The position numbers were made by a program, and so were the translations under genes. The notes under the pieces were generated by a model. That model saw only the letters and a program-made list of their open reading frames with translations, was not told the origin of the DNA and searched no databases. Below, piece after piece: positions 39,501 to 49,916 of a DNA stretch of 64,000 bases. This stretch comes from Phoenix dactylifera (Eukaryota > Streptophyta > Magnoliopsida > Arecales > Arecaceae): positions 496,001 through 560,000 of the forward strand of contig NW_024067740.1 of assembly GCF_009389715.1 (NCBI RefSeq), read 5' to 3'. Position 1 is the stretch's first letter. Each line of letters opens with the position of its first letter.

Positions 39501-42500
39501 AAGATATCTTCTTCTATTATGTTAGTGTTTGATAATATCTGCCATTTTCAGATTTCATATCACCAAATAACTGTTGTCACCTGTTTTTCTTGTCTAATTA
39601 AGGTTCTTTTGTTGTATATACAGTATTTTTATAAGAGAATTCTAGATCCTACAAAATCTCAAAGAATCCAATGTTTTCATTTCTTCTTTTATGGTCTCGC
39701 TAGATTACCGAATATGTGTACAAAGAAAACATAAAACATATTTAAGAAACATAAGTAGCGCGACGTCGTGAAATGATGAGTTCACCTTAGGGTTCATATG
39801 ATTTATTATGATTAATTGCATCCTTAAGTCATGCTTCTTTTCTTGGTTCAGTGTTGAACCTTTTGGCATGATATCAATTGATGATAGATATATTGTGGAA
39901 TTATTTGTGATTTGCCTCTTAGGTGTTGTTATATTTTAGAAACATATTTGCACTTAGATGGACTGAATCAAGAGATTCCTAGTAGAGGAATTGGGATGGG
40001 CATGTGAAAAAATATAATGTAAATTTTAAAAAGGTGCATGGAGGTTATGGTTTCAGACATAGAAACAAGAAAGGAAATATCATTTTGGAGTTCACAATGC
40101 CATGCAATCTAGTTCTAGCCATCAATTGCTTTAGAAAGGACTCTCACTTGATAACTTTTATAAGTGGGCATAATACTAGTTAAATAGATTTCTTCCCTAC
40201 TAAAAAACTAACCAAATTGTATATAAAGATTGTAAGATTATGCTAGGTGAGAGTTTAACCACCCAATGTAGATTGGCAGTTTTGGATGTATGTGCTGGAA
40301 AATAGAAAAAAAGGGCCAAAGAAAATAAGAGCCCAGAGATTAGATGGTGAAATTTGCTAGGGAAATAAATGACTTTTAGGGATGGAATATTGAAGGAAAG
40401 AAAATGAGGTCTGGATGGGAAAATCAATACCATATTGGAAGAGATGACTAACAGTATTGAGGAAGTGGCTATAAAGGTATTAGGAGAATCAGAGGCAAAA
40501 GGATCGAAGGAAAACATGATGGTGAAATAAGAAAGTTTAGTAGGCAGTTAAGGCTAAAAGAAAGTGTTATACAAAACTACCGAAATATAAGAATAGAGAC
40601 ATTCATGAAAGCTATAGGGTGGCTAAGGCGGAAGTTAAGAAGGTGGATTAATTCAAAGCATATGAATAGTTATATTATAGGTTAGAAACCAAGGATGGGG
40701 AGGAAAATATATATAGGATTACAAGACTAAGAGAAAGGAAGACTAGAGACTTGACTCAGGTTAAGTGCGTTAAAGATATTGAAGGAAGGAAAATAAGAGC
40801 CCGGGGATTAGATGGTGAAATTTGCTAGAGAAACAAATGACTTTTAGGGATGGAATATTGAAGGAAGGAAAATAAGGTCTAGATGGGAAAATCAATACCA
40901 TATTGGAAGAGATGATTAATTGTATTGAGAAAGTTGCTATAAAGGTATTAAGAGAATCAGAGGAAAAAGGATCGAAGGAAAACTTGAAGGTGAAATAAGA
41001 AAGTTTAGTAGGCAGTTATGGCTGAAAGAAAGTGTTATACAAAACTACCGAAATATAAGAATAGAGAAGTGCATGAAAGCTATAAGGTGGCTAAGGGGGA
41101 AGTTAAGAAGGTGGGTTGATTTAAAGCATATGAATAGTTATATTATAAGTTAGAAACCAGGGATGGGAAGGAGAATATTTATAGAATTACAAGACTAAGA
41201 GAAAGGAAAACTAGAGACTTGACTCAGGTTAAGTGCGTTAAGGATAAAAATTTAAAAATTTTGATTAAGGAGGGCGAGATTAAAGAAAGATGGAGTTATT
41301 TTGATAAGCTATTTAATGGAAGTCTTGTAAATGATTTAAGATGCCTTACTAGTTCTATTGAGGATAAAAATATGGAGAATACACATAGAATTAGAGTATT
41401 TGAGATAAAGGAGGCTATAAAAAAGATGAAAATAGGTAAAGCGGTTAAACCTATTGATCTCTAAGGAGGATTATAAGTGTTTAGGTGACGTAGGAGGAAC
41501 TTGGTTGACTAATTTGTTTAATAAGATTTTAAAGACCAAGAAGATGCTTGTTGAATGGAGGAAGAGCATTGTGGTACCAATTTATAAGAATAAAGGAGAT
41601 ATTCTATGTTGTTCTAACTATGTTGGTATCAAACTAATGAGTTATACTATGAAATTTTGTGAGGATGATTAAGCATAGATTGTGGTGTGGCACAAAAACA
41701 TCAGAGAATCAATTTGAGTTTATGCCAGCAAGGTCGACTATTGAAGCTATTTTATTTTTCATTTGGAGGTTAATGAAGAATAATAGAGAAAGAGACAAGA
41801 TCTTCATATAGTTTTTATTGATTTAGGGAAAGCATATGATAGAGTTCTTACAGAAGACCTATGGTGGGTCTTAGAAAAGAAAGTAACTTCTTTAGATATA
41901 TTAATATGATTAAGGATGTCTACAATAGGTGATTACCAGTGTAAGAGCTACTGATGGCAATACTAGCAAGTTTCTAATTGCAATAGGTTTCCACTGAGGA
42001 TCTGTTCTTAGTCTTTACCTTTTTGCACTAGTTATGGATGAGCTTATTAGGCATATTTGGGATGATAGTTCTTGATGCATGCTATATGTGGATGATATAA
42101 TCTAAGTGGACAACAGTAAAGTTTGAATCAATTGTAAATTGAAAGTGTGGAGGATGTTGTTAGAATCTAAGGGTTTTAAGGTTAAGTAGGTCCAAAAGGG
42201 AAAATATTGAGTGCAATTTAGTATAATTAGAAATGAAAATGAAGGTGGAGTGAAAATTGAGGATCATGTCGTTCCTAAGAGTGATTATTTTAGATATTTA
42301 GTATTGATTATTCATAAGGAAGAAAATCTTGAAAAGGATGTTATCCACAAGATTAAAACAATCTAGATAAAATAGAGAAGTACAACTTATATGATTGTAG
42401 GATACTTGACAGATTGATGAAAAATTTCATAGGATAGCTATACGACTAGTTATACTTTATAGTATAGAATGTTGGGTAGTTAGAAAACAACATGTGCACA

Positions 42501-44811
42501 AAATGAGTGTAGTCAAAATGAGAATGTTGAGATGGATACATGGCATTACAAGAAAAGATAGAATAAGAGATGGGGTCCTTCGTAGAAAGGTGGCGGTAGT
42601 GCCAATTTGATACATGTAAAAGAAAAGAGAGGTAGAGGTAGACTAAAAATTACATGGGATAGAACAGTAACGACTTAATATGGCTACATCTTTCAAAAAG
42701 TGTTGCCCTAAATAGAGTGGAATGGAGAAAAAGAATTCATATGGCTGACCTGAAGGAGTGGGATTAAGGCATAATTGAGTTGAGTTGAGCTACATTTTTG
42801 CACACATCATTACGTGTGGCAATGGGTTGGATGGGGTGTGTTGGGTCAAGTTAAAATAGTAACCTTTTCTATCTTGACCATTACCCTCCTGACTTGACAT
42901 ACTTCTGAGGCTGCTTGACCAAAGCCTACCCTTGGCTTAAACCTGACCTTACTTAATGAGTAATAGCTTATTTGATTACACATGACCCAACACCAATTTA
43001 GACCTGTCCCAACACAAGCTAAACAAGGTCGAGTTGGCTTATTTTTAGGCACCTCTACTCCTCGTTCAAACTTATGTGCCCTATTTTTGAATCTTAATTT
43101 GGAGTTAGGGTAATCCAACACCCTATAACTGGGATGCAGGTCAGTCCTAGATCCATCTTGCTCCAATCCAAGCTAATTTTGTTTTTTTAAAGTCTGTGAT
43201 GTTGACCTAGATCTTGATGAGTTGGGTTGGTCAAGTCCCTGCATATCTGGACTTTCTGTCGAGTCTAATTTAATGGGAATACTTCTAACCAGTGCTAATT
43301 GGATTTGTTTGGGCTCATTGAATTCAACCCTACTCTGCTAGATCAATACTTGATTCAGTTACCTGAGCCATGGTTTTGAAATTCAAGTATTGGTTTGAAT
43401 TGAATATGGTCTTATAGTGTCCAACCTGACTCCTCTTCTACTATTCAAGCAACATTAACATCAACCATATTAAAAGAAGGGGCCTCTCGAGGGTTTTTTT
43501 CCCCTCTAATTTTTAATTATTTTTTTTAATCCTTCTGGGATCAGAGCTGCAACCTCCTGCATCCCAATGCTCTCTCTCTCTCTGCCTATCCTTCTGGATC
43601 CAGCAGGATTTTGCCAAGCAGGCGCTAAATGTGTCTGCTGTCTTCACTGTGGGCCAGAGCAAGCAGATGGGGACTGGCAACTCCACTTCTTATTGTTCTT
43701 CAATCTACCAATTTTTCTTTTCTGCCTTTTTACCTTCGGTACCACTCCCAACTAAGAAAGGAAAGATAGATATGATCAGAAATATCCATTAGATGCTCCC
43801 TTTTTTTAAAGTAACATGCAGCACGCATGTCACGATCTAGTAATGTGTTAACGCCATCTCAAGGGCTTTTGTTCTGTCTTGATGGTAGATGTTGCATTGA
43901 ACATTCAACAGAGATATAGGAAGTTGACTTCTGTTCAAGGTGGATTTCGGAAAACACCATGATTGACCTGCCTGGAGACGGTGGGCATTGGAGGGACCCT
44001 GGAAGGGGCCTTTATGTATTGACCTTTGAAAGGAGTACGAGTCGGTTACGAGTGCCGTAAAAGAGTTCATGTTTGTGAAGAAACCAGTTTGGTATATATT
44101 TTGTCCACCAACAATAGTTTACCTCCGTGTATTGGTCTTGATGGTGTTGGCGACTCATGCTTTCTAATTTCGTAAACATGCAGTTTGAGGACTGGAGTAT
44201 GAAGGTTATGCATCACAGATGGGTGGTACATGGTTTTTGTGCTTCGAGAGTTGATTTTGCTTGAAGAGCGATAGTTTCTTTTGATTGTTCGATTTATTTA
44301 GGTTTTATGGGTTCGTCTGCTTCTTACTAGATTGTCAGCTTTCTGACCTGTCTTGTTGGAACTTTGTGAATTATCTGCGTTGTGTTTTTTTGCTTGCTCG
44401 GAGTGATCTTCTGTTTTTCCCGTTTCCTTTTGCATGTGGTTATTTTTTAAGGCTTCTGGTCGGAGATAATGGTAAGGCTTAGATTCATTTATTAATAACA
44501 TGCATACATCAGTTCCGTTGAACTTTTGTATGCTAATTTCATGCATTATGCCCCCAGGAAGCTTTGATAAAGTGGGGAAGAAGTAACGATTGTTGCCGAA
44601 CGAGGTTGATATTTGCTCTGAACTGTTTGCTCTTTGCAGGTTTACAGATGTTGTGAATTCCACCGTTGCTACGCTGCATCCTATTCATTGCACTCGGGAA
44701 AAGAAAGTTGATGTAGAATTTGACCTGACCACGATCCCTGCATTTTTGGTGGTTTTTGCAATTCTGTGGTTTGTTCTAAGACCAAGGAGGCCAAAACCCA
44801 AGATCAATTGA
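15555..44811 (+). CDS. Type I membrane protein, AT5G58100-like, 25 exons, 969 residues
   Basis: Exons: 15555-15677, 15983-16112, 16390-16461, 19159-19260, 19346-19514, 19684-19782, 21338-21487, 23588-23627, 26852-26909, 29303-29391, 29756-29854, 29963-30078, 30161-30279, 31387-31457, 32756-32858, 33305-33444, 33636-33794, 33869-33972, 34141-34316, 34739-34928, 35774-35873, 36032-36200, 39020-39102, 39186-39262, 44640-44811. The phases sum to 970 codons including TGA. A signal peptide (core [11 protein letters not shown], residues about 31-41) is split by intron 1. The long lumenal part includes [15 protein letters not shown]. One membrane span ([13 protein letters not shown]) precedes the tail [10 protein letters not shown], whose KPKIN end fits a KxKxx ER-retrieval signal. 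By recall it matches Arabidopsis AT5G58100, which I associate with pollen exine patterning (SPOT1). The molecular function is unknown. No frameshift is seen. Confidence 0.9.
16462..19158 (+). other. Intron 3 of the SPOT1-like gene
   Basis: A 2.7-kb AT-rich intron. I see no recognisable element, RNA gene or conserved frame in it. The two open frames (16643-16936 and 18160-18420) have no domain. Confidence 0.6.
19976..19994 (+). repeat. G19 homopolymer
   Basis: Nineteen consecutive G residues in intron 6 of the SPOT1-like gene. It may be a real mononucleotide repeat or partly an assembly artefact, since such runs are error-prone. Confidence 0.9.
22367..23330. mobile_element. Older GGTACC-family hAT-like element in intron 7
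   Basis: The left end CAAGGTTTGCC and right end GCAAACCTTG are inverted repeats. Just inside each sits GGTACC, as GGTACCGG on the left and GGGTACC on the right. Scattered TACCGG, CCCGGTATGGGTACC and GGTACCATG motifs relate it to the GC-rich element at 26171. Many CG sites appear to have become TG or CA. A purine-rich block (GAGAGGGA) fills about 22420-22640. No clear 8-bp target duplication remains. No transposase frame is present. Confidence 0.55.
26245..26325. repeat. 21-bp tandem repeat inside the GC-rich element
   Basis: About four near-identical copies of CCCGTACCGGCCGGTACCGG plus one base. Each unit contains overlapping palindromes around GGCC and GGTACC. Confidence 0.85.
26476..26511. 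repeat. Perfect 15-bp hairpin in the GC-rich element
   Basis: The arm CGGATAAAAAACCGG (26476-26490) is followed by the 6-base loop GAAATA and its exact reverse complement (26497-26511). A second, 9-bp hairpin (CCACAGCGC, loop GCG) lies at 26340-26360. Confidence 0.9.
35128..35400 (+). repeat. 144-bp tandem duplication in intron 20 of the SPOT1-like gene
   Basis: The block starting CACTGGTACAT at 35128 repeats at 35272 with almost no differences over roughly 125 bases (for example CTCCTGACACCATCCACTGG in both). It is a recent direct duplication that sits wholly within an intron. Confidence 0.92.
37790..38782. mobile_element. AT-rich MITE/hAT-like element in intron 22
   Basis: The left end contains AGTTTGGCATTGTCATTGG (about 37807). 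The right end contains AATAATACCAAACGGGGCC (about 38760), roughly its reverse complement. Between them is a left arm with AAGCTTTT/GAAGCT motifs, and an extremely AT-rich core at 38090-38520 dominated by TTATAATA words. Ends reading CCGTTTGGTATT are a familiar feature of plant hAT-like MITEs. Target duplications are not clear and exact borders are uncertain by tens of bases. Confidence 0.5.
40200..42790 (+). mobile_element. Degenerate RTE-clade LINE (reverse transcriptase remnant) in intron 24
   Basis: Broken plus-strand frames resemble the plant RTE-type LINE polyprotein. They include [15 protein letters not shown] (about 41280), [11 protein letters not shown] (about 41417) and [10 protein letters not shown] (about 41820). 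The catalytic box LYVDDII lies at about 42082-42102. A C-terminal block contains [17 protein letters not shown] and RKDRIR (about 42490-42560). Many stops and frameshifts mean it is dead. No endonuclease domain is visible, so it is 5'-truncated. The 3' end runs into TTGAGTTGAGTTGAG (about 42775-42790), a short-repeat tail typical of RTE elements. It lies in the same orientation as the host gene. Confidence 0.8.
40320..41245 (+). repeat. 468-bp tandem duplication inside the LINE
   Basis: The block starting near AATAAGAGCCC at 40324 recurs 468 bases later (GCCC at 40331 and 40799). It aligns through TTGACTCAGGTTAAGTGCGT at both 40752 and 41220. Copies differ by scattered substitutions. The duplicated part covers the region just upstream of the reverse transcriptase fingers. 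Confidence 0.9.
42791..44460 (+). other. Rest of intron 24 after the LINE
   Basis: AT-rich intron sequence with several degenerate GGTTGG/GACCCAAC-like stretches between about 42830 and 43450, probably old repeat debris. No gene is supported. Confidence 0.5.
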
Positions 44812-45598
44812 GGGCTATAGAGCTAGAACTGTAGCAAAGTTGTACGTCTGCAGATCAAGATGAGTAGATGGCAGGTTTCTGAATTTTTGTGTGTTGGCCC
44901 TAATTATACATCTTTATTTTTTCTGAGCTGATTTTATTGCTGAAGGTGTTGGATGCTGACAAGTAGGCTGAGTTGACTAATGACATTATCGTCGTGTTCG
45001 CTTATCTTTGTATTTATGAGGAGCTATTCTCGTCCAATTTGGGCTGCTTTTAGTTTTTTAGTTTTTTTGTTTTTTTTTCCCATTCCTTTTTCCGGCCTAA
45101 TCCATATTGCATAATCCTACCAAGTGATCAAGCGGTGGCGACCTTTGCATGCATCACTTTTGGAAAAGAATTGTATCTTCATTTTGACCGTGCATGCAAG
45201 AAGAGTTGCTGTCTTGCAGAAATGTATCCGGTCAGGTACTTTTGGTTGAGCTCTTGCAATTTGGGAAGTTATAAAAGAATAGCTAGCTGCTTGATTTGAA
45301 CTACAAGCCTGACTCGAACCCAATATTTCAGATTAGGACTGTGTCATGCTCGACCCCGATCCGGCCTTAATGATTTATTGGATCTAAAATTCTTTCTATA
45401 GATCCGAATTGACTTGACCCGATTAGCTAATAGGTTACATTTAGGTCCAAAATCATGACCCAAATGTGATATACTAGGGTTAAGCATGGTCTGACCAGAT
45501 CTATTTGTATCCCTAAGGCGAATAAAAATTGTTGTTATATATTATCTGTCCTGTCATTGCTCACGGATTAGCTCTATGTGCATGGCGGTGAGGGCTGG
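44812..45598. other. 3' untranslated region of the SPOT1-like gene and flank
   Basis: The first 200-300 bases are the probable 3' untranslated region of the SPOT1-like gene. The remainder is unrecognised; 45330-45480 has GACCCGAT/GATCCGG-like text that suggests old repeat debris. Confidence 0.5.
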
Positions 45599-45606
45599 GT
45601 ATATCC
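45599..45606. repeat. Left 8-bp target duplication of the hAT-like element
   Basis: GTATATCC, matched by GTGTATCC at 53351-53358 with one difference. Confidence 0.5.
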
Positions 45607-45729
45607 TAGGGCCGGCTCGGGCTTTAGGCGACCGCCCGGGCCAATGGAAGGCCCCCGGGAGGCTGACCAAAAGGAAGCAAAGGTCCCATATAAAACAGGA
45701 TCAGGAGCTGGCTGACAGTAGTTTTGTTT

Positions 45730-45730
<1 letters not shown>

Positions 45731-45757
<27 letters not shown>
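45731..45757. repeat. (GA)n microsatellite
   Basis: About 13 GA units within the left arm of the hAT-like element. Confidence 0.95.
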
Positions 45758-45760
<3 letters not shown>

Positions 45761-46174
45761 GGATTTGGTTGGCTTGATAGACGCCTGAAGCCACTCTTAT
45801 CTTTCATCCCTTCTCTTTTTTGATTTTGGTCTTGATTTTCCTTCCCTCACATTACTCCTGATCCAGCTGGGCCATCCGGAAGAAGGATAGGGGGATTGGA
45901 GATGGACTTCTTGGAGGGTGGAGATTCTTTTAGTTTTCTCCTCCCGGTTTCTTCTCCCCTCTTGGGTGGTAGAGAGAGAAAAGGAGGGAGGGGGTTGAAT
46001 GGCTGCTGTGCTGTGATGTTGCAGTTGCTGCTTGGGTACTTGAAGGGGAGATGGTGGGACGGGATTTTTATTAATTAGATGGAGTGAATTTCTCATAATG
46101 ATCCTACTTTCTCTTATAGAGAGGTTTCTTTATGGACAAATTCTTTTCTTTACCTTGACCATGAAGTGCCATGG

Positions 46175-49174
46175 TGTAATAACTCCAAAAAAAATTTTTT
46201 TTATAAAAAAGGGATAGAATAGTCCTTTAAAATTGATATAAGGGGTAAAATTGGAAGGAATCAAAAGTTAATGGCATAATAGTAGATGTGTTGAAGTGTT
46301 AAGGGCAAAATGGGAAGGAATCAAAAGATAATGGCATAATTGCAGATATATCGAAGTGGCAGAGGCAAATTGGGAATTTAATAATATTAAAAAAGGGTGA
46401 ATAGTGTTTTGATGTGATTTAATTGGAGGGTTTGAGCTACGGAATGAAGCAGAGAAAGAAAGAGGGAGGGGGTTCACAGACGGCAACAGAGAGGAAGAAA
46501 AAGAAGGAGAGGAAATGAAAGGAAGAAAGGAAGAGGAAGAAGAAGAAGAAAAATAAAAGGAAGGAGATCCCGGTTGCGCTGCCAGCTGAAGGGAAAAACA
46601 TAGATCTCCTTCCCCTCTACGCAAGGACCTCGATTTCCAAAAAGAAAAAGGTAAATATCCATCTCTATCTAGTCTTTTGATGACATTAGGCTATACAAAG
46701 GGTGGATATAGTCTAGAGGGGTCGGATAAGGGTTGTAGAGGTGGTTAAAAGAAGAAGAATCGGATTTTGACAAATTTTTCGGGCACTACGGAAAAACTGT
46801 GTCGAAGTCCCAACTTCGGCAAATTATTTAGGGGGTCAAACGGCCTCCGATGATGATGCATGTTATCTCTTTGGAATCCTCTGTGAGTGTAGAATGTTAG
46901 GTAAAAATTTCATCAAATTTGGAGTCCTGAAAGTGGATCAAAACCGGGATGAAGTAACCCACTGTCAGTTCGGGTTACTGTTCATCCGGGTGGAAAATAG
47001 GGGATTTCATGCTATAATAGAGTATTAAGCCTAGATCAAGCTAAAAGGGACCTTGTACTCATGCAAAGGAGTCCCTAATACACATAAATGGTGAGTTAAT
47101 TAATTAAAAAGGAAAAAAAGAAAGAAAAGAAAAGATTTAGAGAACATGGGAGTTGAATCAATTAAAGTTTCCTATGTTATAATTGGCACGTAGATTATAG
47201 CCCTTGATACAAGACTAAATGTATTGTAAATGCATGTCACAGTTGGGCAAGAAGCTAGGGAACAAGAGGAAGAAGTTCCCCACTGCCTGCTGTAGATTTT
47301 TGGAGGCGTATCAGGGCTGTGCCAGATTGACAGGTGAGTGGGAGTCATGTACTTTGCACTATGAGCATCCTTAATTCATTTTCATGAATGTCGCCAAGTG
47401 TGAATTGATTCCACTTGAGCATATTGATTAATATTGTAGTAGATTCCTCTATAATCTTGATTCTCCATGCTTGATTATTCTGTACATGCATTTGAGGGAA
47501 CATTGAGAGGAATTACGAGGGGTTGATGAGTAATCAAATTGATTCCGAATTGTGAAATGATTTCTTTTGTAAATTGATTTCATTTCCTCTATTTCAAAGA
47601 TTTGTAGAGCCCATTTCAGTGGTATATTGAGTTGCATTGTACATCCTTGACCCCTCACTCCCAACCCTGATGTTAGTTTATGATTGGGTCGGAGTCGAGT
47701 GAGCGGTAGTCTTGATCATACTCCTTTTTAGTAGAGTATTGGGAGGGTGCATTATGGCATTTATGCATGGCTTGGCAGTATCTGCAGGACACCTATAGTC
47801 GATGGGGGTTGAACATCGGCCTTTGTGCACATAGTAGCCTTCTGGGTGGGCGGAGCCCAGTCCCTTCCTAGGGGGGACACGGCCCTAGGCGTAGGATCGG
47901 CCGGTCCTACGACTTATATTCTGCTTGCCGCCGGGCATAGTAAGACCCCGCGAGGTGCAGTATGGCTTTCCGCGGATGTAGAATTCCCGCGAGGTGCCGT
48001 TTAGTATGTAGATGTGAGATGGATTTCTGTTCTGGATACTGGCCGGCATTTATATGATCAGTGTGGTGTCTTATCCTGCATATGCATGCGACAGTAGGGA
48101 GTTGTTGCTGGTTCGCCTGGGGCGTAAAACCCACCTTCCGACAGCTGTCTAGCATTTATGTTATCGGTATGGTGTCTTATCCTGCATATGCATGTGACAG
48201 TAGGGAGTTGTTGCTGGTTCGCCTGGGGCGTAAAACCCACCTCCCGACAGCTGTCTAGTGATGATTTACATATTGGTGTGGTGTCATATTCGATGTATGC
48301 ATATGGCAGTAGAGAGTTGTTGCTGGTTCGCCTGGGGCGTAAAACCCACCTCCCGATAGCTGTCTTGTTGATGATTCAGCCTATTGACACCTGATTTATA
48401 TGATTCAGTACTATGACATGTTGAGCATATTCATGAGTAGCATATATGTTGACTTGATTATTCCATATATGCTTCAGATGAGTTGATATTGATTGTGGTG
48501 ATATTGATGACTTACTCCATATTCTCTATGTTGAGATCATGTTCATCTTATTATTGATCTTGAGATTTCACCTCGAGCCATGATTATATCTGGTCTCATG
48601 TGCATAGTACTCTCTACTCCACTCACTGAGTATTTATATACTCACTCCCCAGTTTGGTGTTTTTGATTGCAGGGCAGGTATTGTATAGAGAGGAGCAGGA
48701 TTAGTGATTGCCTGTTAGCTGTGCCGCTCCATAGTATAGTATAATGTACATAGAGGTTTATACCCTTTTGGTGTATTATAAACCTTCTGTTGTATATAGT
48801 GTATAGTTACAGTCATAGATCCTGTTGTGGATATGGGTTGACCATGGATGGATTGGGAAGCATGTATATATATATGTGTGTGCAGATCAGTTGTGTGCCT
48901 GTGATAATGTATTGCTATATATTGTCCAGGTTTATTATGTGACAGATTATGTGATTACTGCTCTGACAGGTAGTGTGTTATATGTATTGAGATAATCCTG
49001 ACAGGTCACCATAGGAAAGGTGATCATTTTGTGCATGCATCATGCCAAAATTTTTCAGAATTTATGGATGATTGATAGGTAGTAGGGTTCCACGTGGTGG
49101 CTGGTGGCCTTATGCCTACCCGCACCCTAGGACCGTCGCGGCGGCCCGCCGGGAACGGGGCGGGGGTCATGACA
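46175..49174 (+). repeat. 5' LTR, 3000 bp
   Basis: It runs from TGTAATAACT to GTCATGACA. It starts with a T/A homopolymer patch, then a GA-rich zone (about 46445-46570). Near its 3' part it carries three copies of a 106-109-bp unit. No functional protein is encoded; open frames within it occur at identical positions in both LTRs. Confidence 0.95.
48065..48363 (+). repeat. Three-copy tandem array in the 5' LTR
   Basis: Units start at GGTGTCTTAT or GGTGTCATAT at 48065, 48171 and 48280. Each contains GGGAGTTGTTGCTGGTTCGC and GGGGCGTAAAACCCACC. The 3' LTR has four units. Confidence 0.93.
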
Positions 49175-49179
49175 AAGCT

Positions 49180-49191
49180 TGGTATCAGAGC
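49180..49191 (+). other. Primer-binding site (initiator tRNA-Met)
   Basis: TGGTATCAGAGC starts five bases after the 5' LTR end. It is the standard complement of the 3' end of plant initiator tRNA-Met used to prime minus-strand synthesis. Confidence 0.93.
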
Positions 49192-49414
49192 AAAGGTTAA
49201 GAAGAGTCCTGTCAGAGCAATAGGATGAGTCAGGATTAAGTATAGGATTATACTATGGAGCATAGGATTTTTCTGTATGTTATTTTATGAGTCATTTACA
49301 ACTCAGTAAAATATATCATGACTCAGTGTGTAACGACCATCCTCTCTTTTTGACTTTTTTAGAAAGATATAAAGAATACCTCCAAGGAGAGGATCTGCTC
49401 GTCCTGGAAGGAGG

Positions 49415-49861
49415 ATGGAGCCAGATATAGCATTGGATGCGGGTTCCACACATATCGAGCCCCAAAGAGAAAAATCTCCTCCTGCAGACAGGCGGAGAGT
49501 TGATGATCAAGGGGAGGTAGGAAGTAGAGATGCATTGATGGAACAGTTACTGGCGGAGAATCAGGCTCTGAGGGAGCAGATTGCTCGGAGGAAATCTCCT
49601 GCCCCGTCAGTAGTATCCATCCCACCTCCTGTAGTTGTGCCAAGAAGTTTGGCCAGGCGGGCTCTAGATGATGAGGGGATTACTGTACAGGAATTTCTGA
49701 GGCTCAGAACCCCAGAGTTTAAGGGGGAAGAAGGTGAAGATCCTCAGAGATTCCTGGAGGAGACTGAAAAGATGATACGGAGACTGCCCTGTTCTGATGC
49801 AAGAGCTATAGAACTTGTAGGGCTTACAATGAAGAGAAGATACACTCACCCCTTTGAGTAA
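49415..49861 (+). pseudogene. Truncated gag of the LTR element
   Basis: A 148-codon frame that reads like the N terminus of a Ty3/gypsy Gag. A charged, glutamine-rich helical stretch (LLAENQALREQIARR, about residues 45-59) precedes the conserved FLRLRTPEFKGEEGEDPQ and ELVGLTMK. It stops at TGA shortly after, where it joins sequence from the far 3' end of the internal region. The capsid core, zinc knuckle and all of pol are absent. The TGA is a consequence of the deletion junction near 49830. Confidence 0.8.
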
Positions 49862-49903
49862 TCAGGTAATTTACTCTTTTAAATTCGAGGACGAATTTTA
49901 TAT

Positions 49904-49916
49904 AAGGGGGGGAGGA
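49904..49916 (+). other. Polypurine tract
   Basis: AAGGGGGGGAGGA lies directly against the TG that starts the 3' LTR. It follows TTCGAGGACGAATTT, a string commonly found at the end of pol in plant Ty3/gypsy elements. Confidence 0.9.

Noticed and set aside
46268-46662. Minus-strand frames repeated identically at 50010-50404
   Set aside because: They lie in the two LTRs and are the antisense of a GA-rich tract. Duplication is due to the LTRs, not to a gene family.
47907-48394. Regularly spaced repeats resembling a CRISPR array
   Set aside because: The whole 106-109-bp unit is repeated with no unique spacers, and it is part of an LTR in a plant genome.
49415-49861. A free-standing 148-residue host gene
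   Set aside because: It lies between LTRs behind a primer-binding site and reads as the start of a retrotransposon Gag, cut by an internal deletion.
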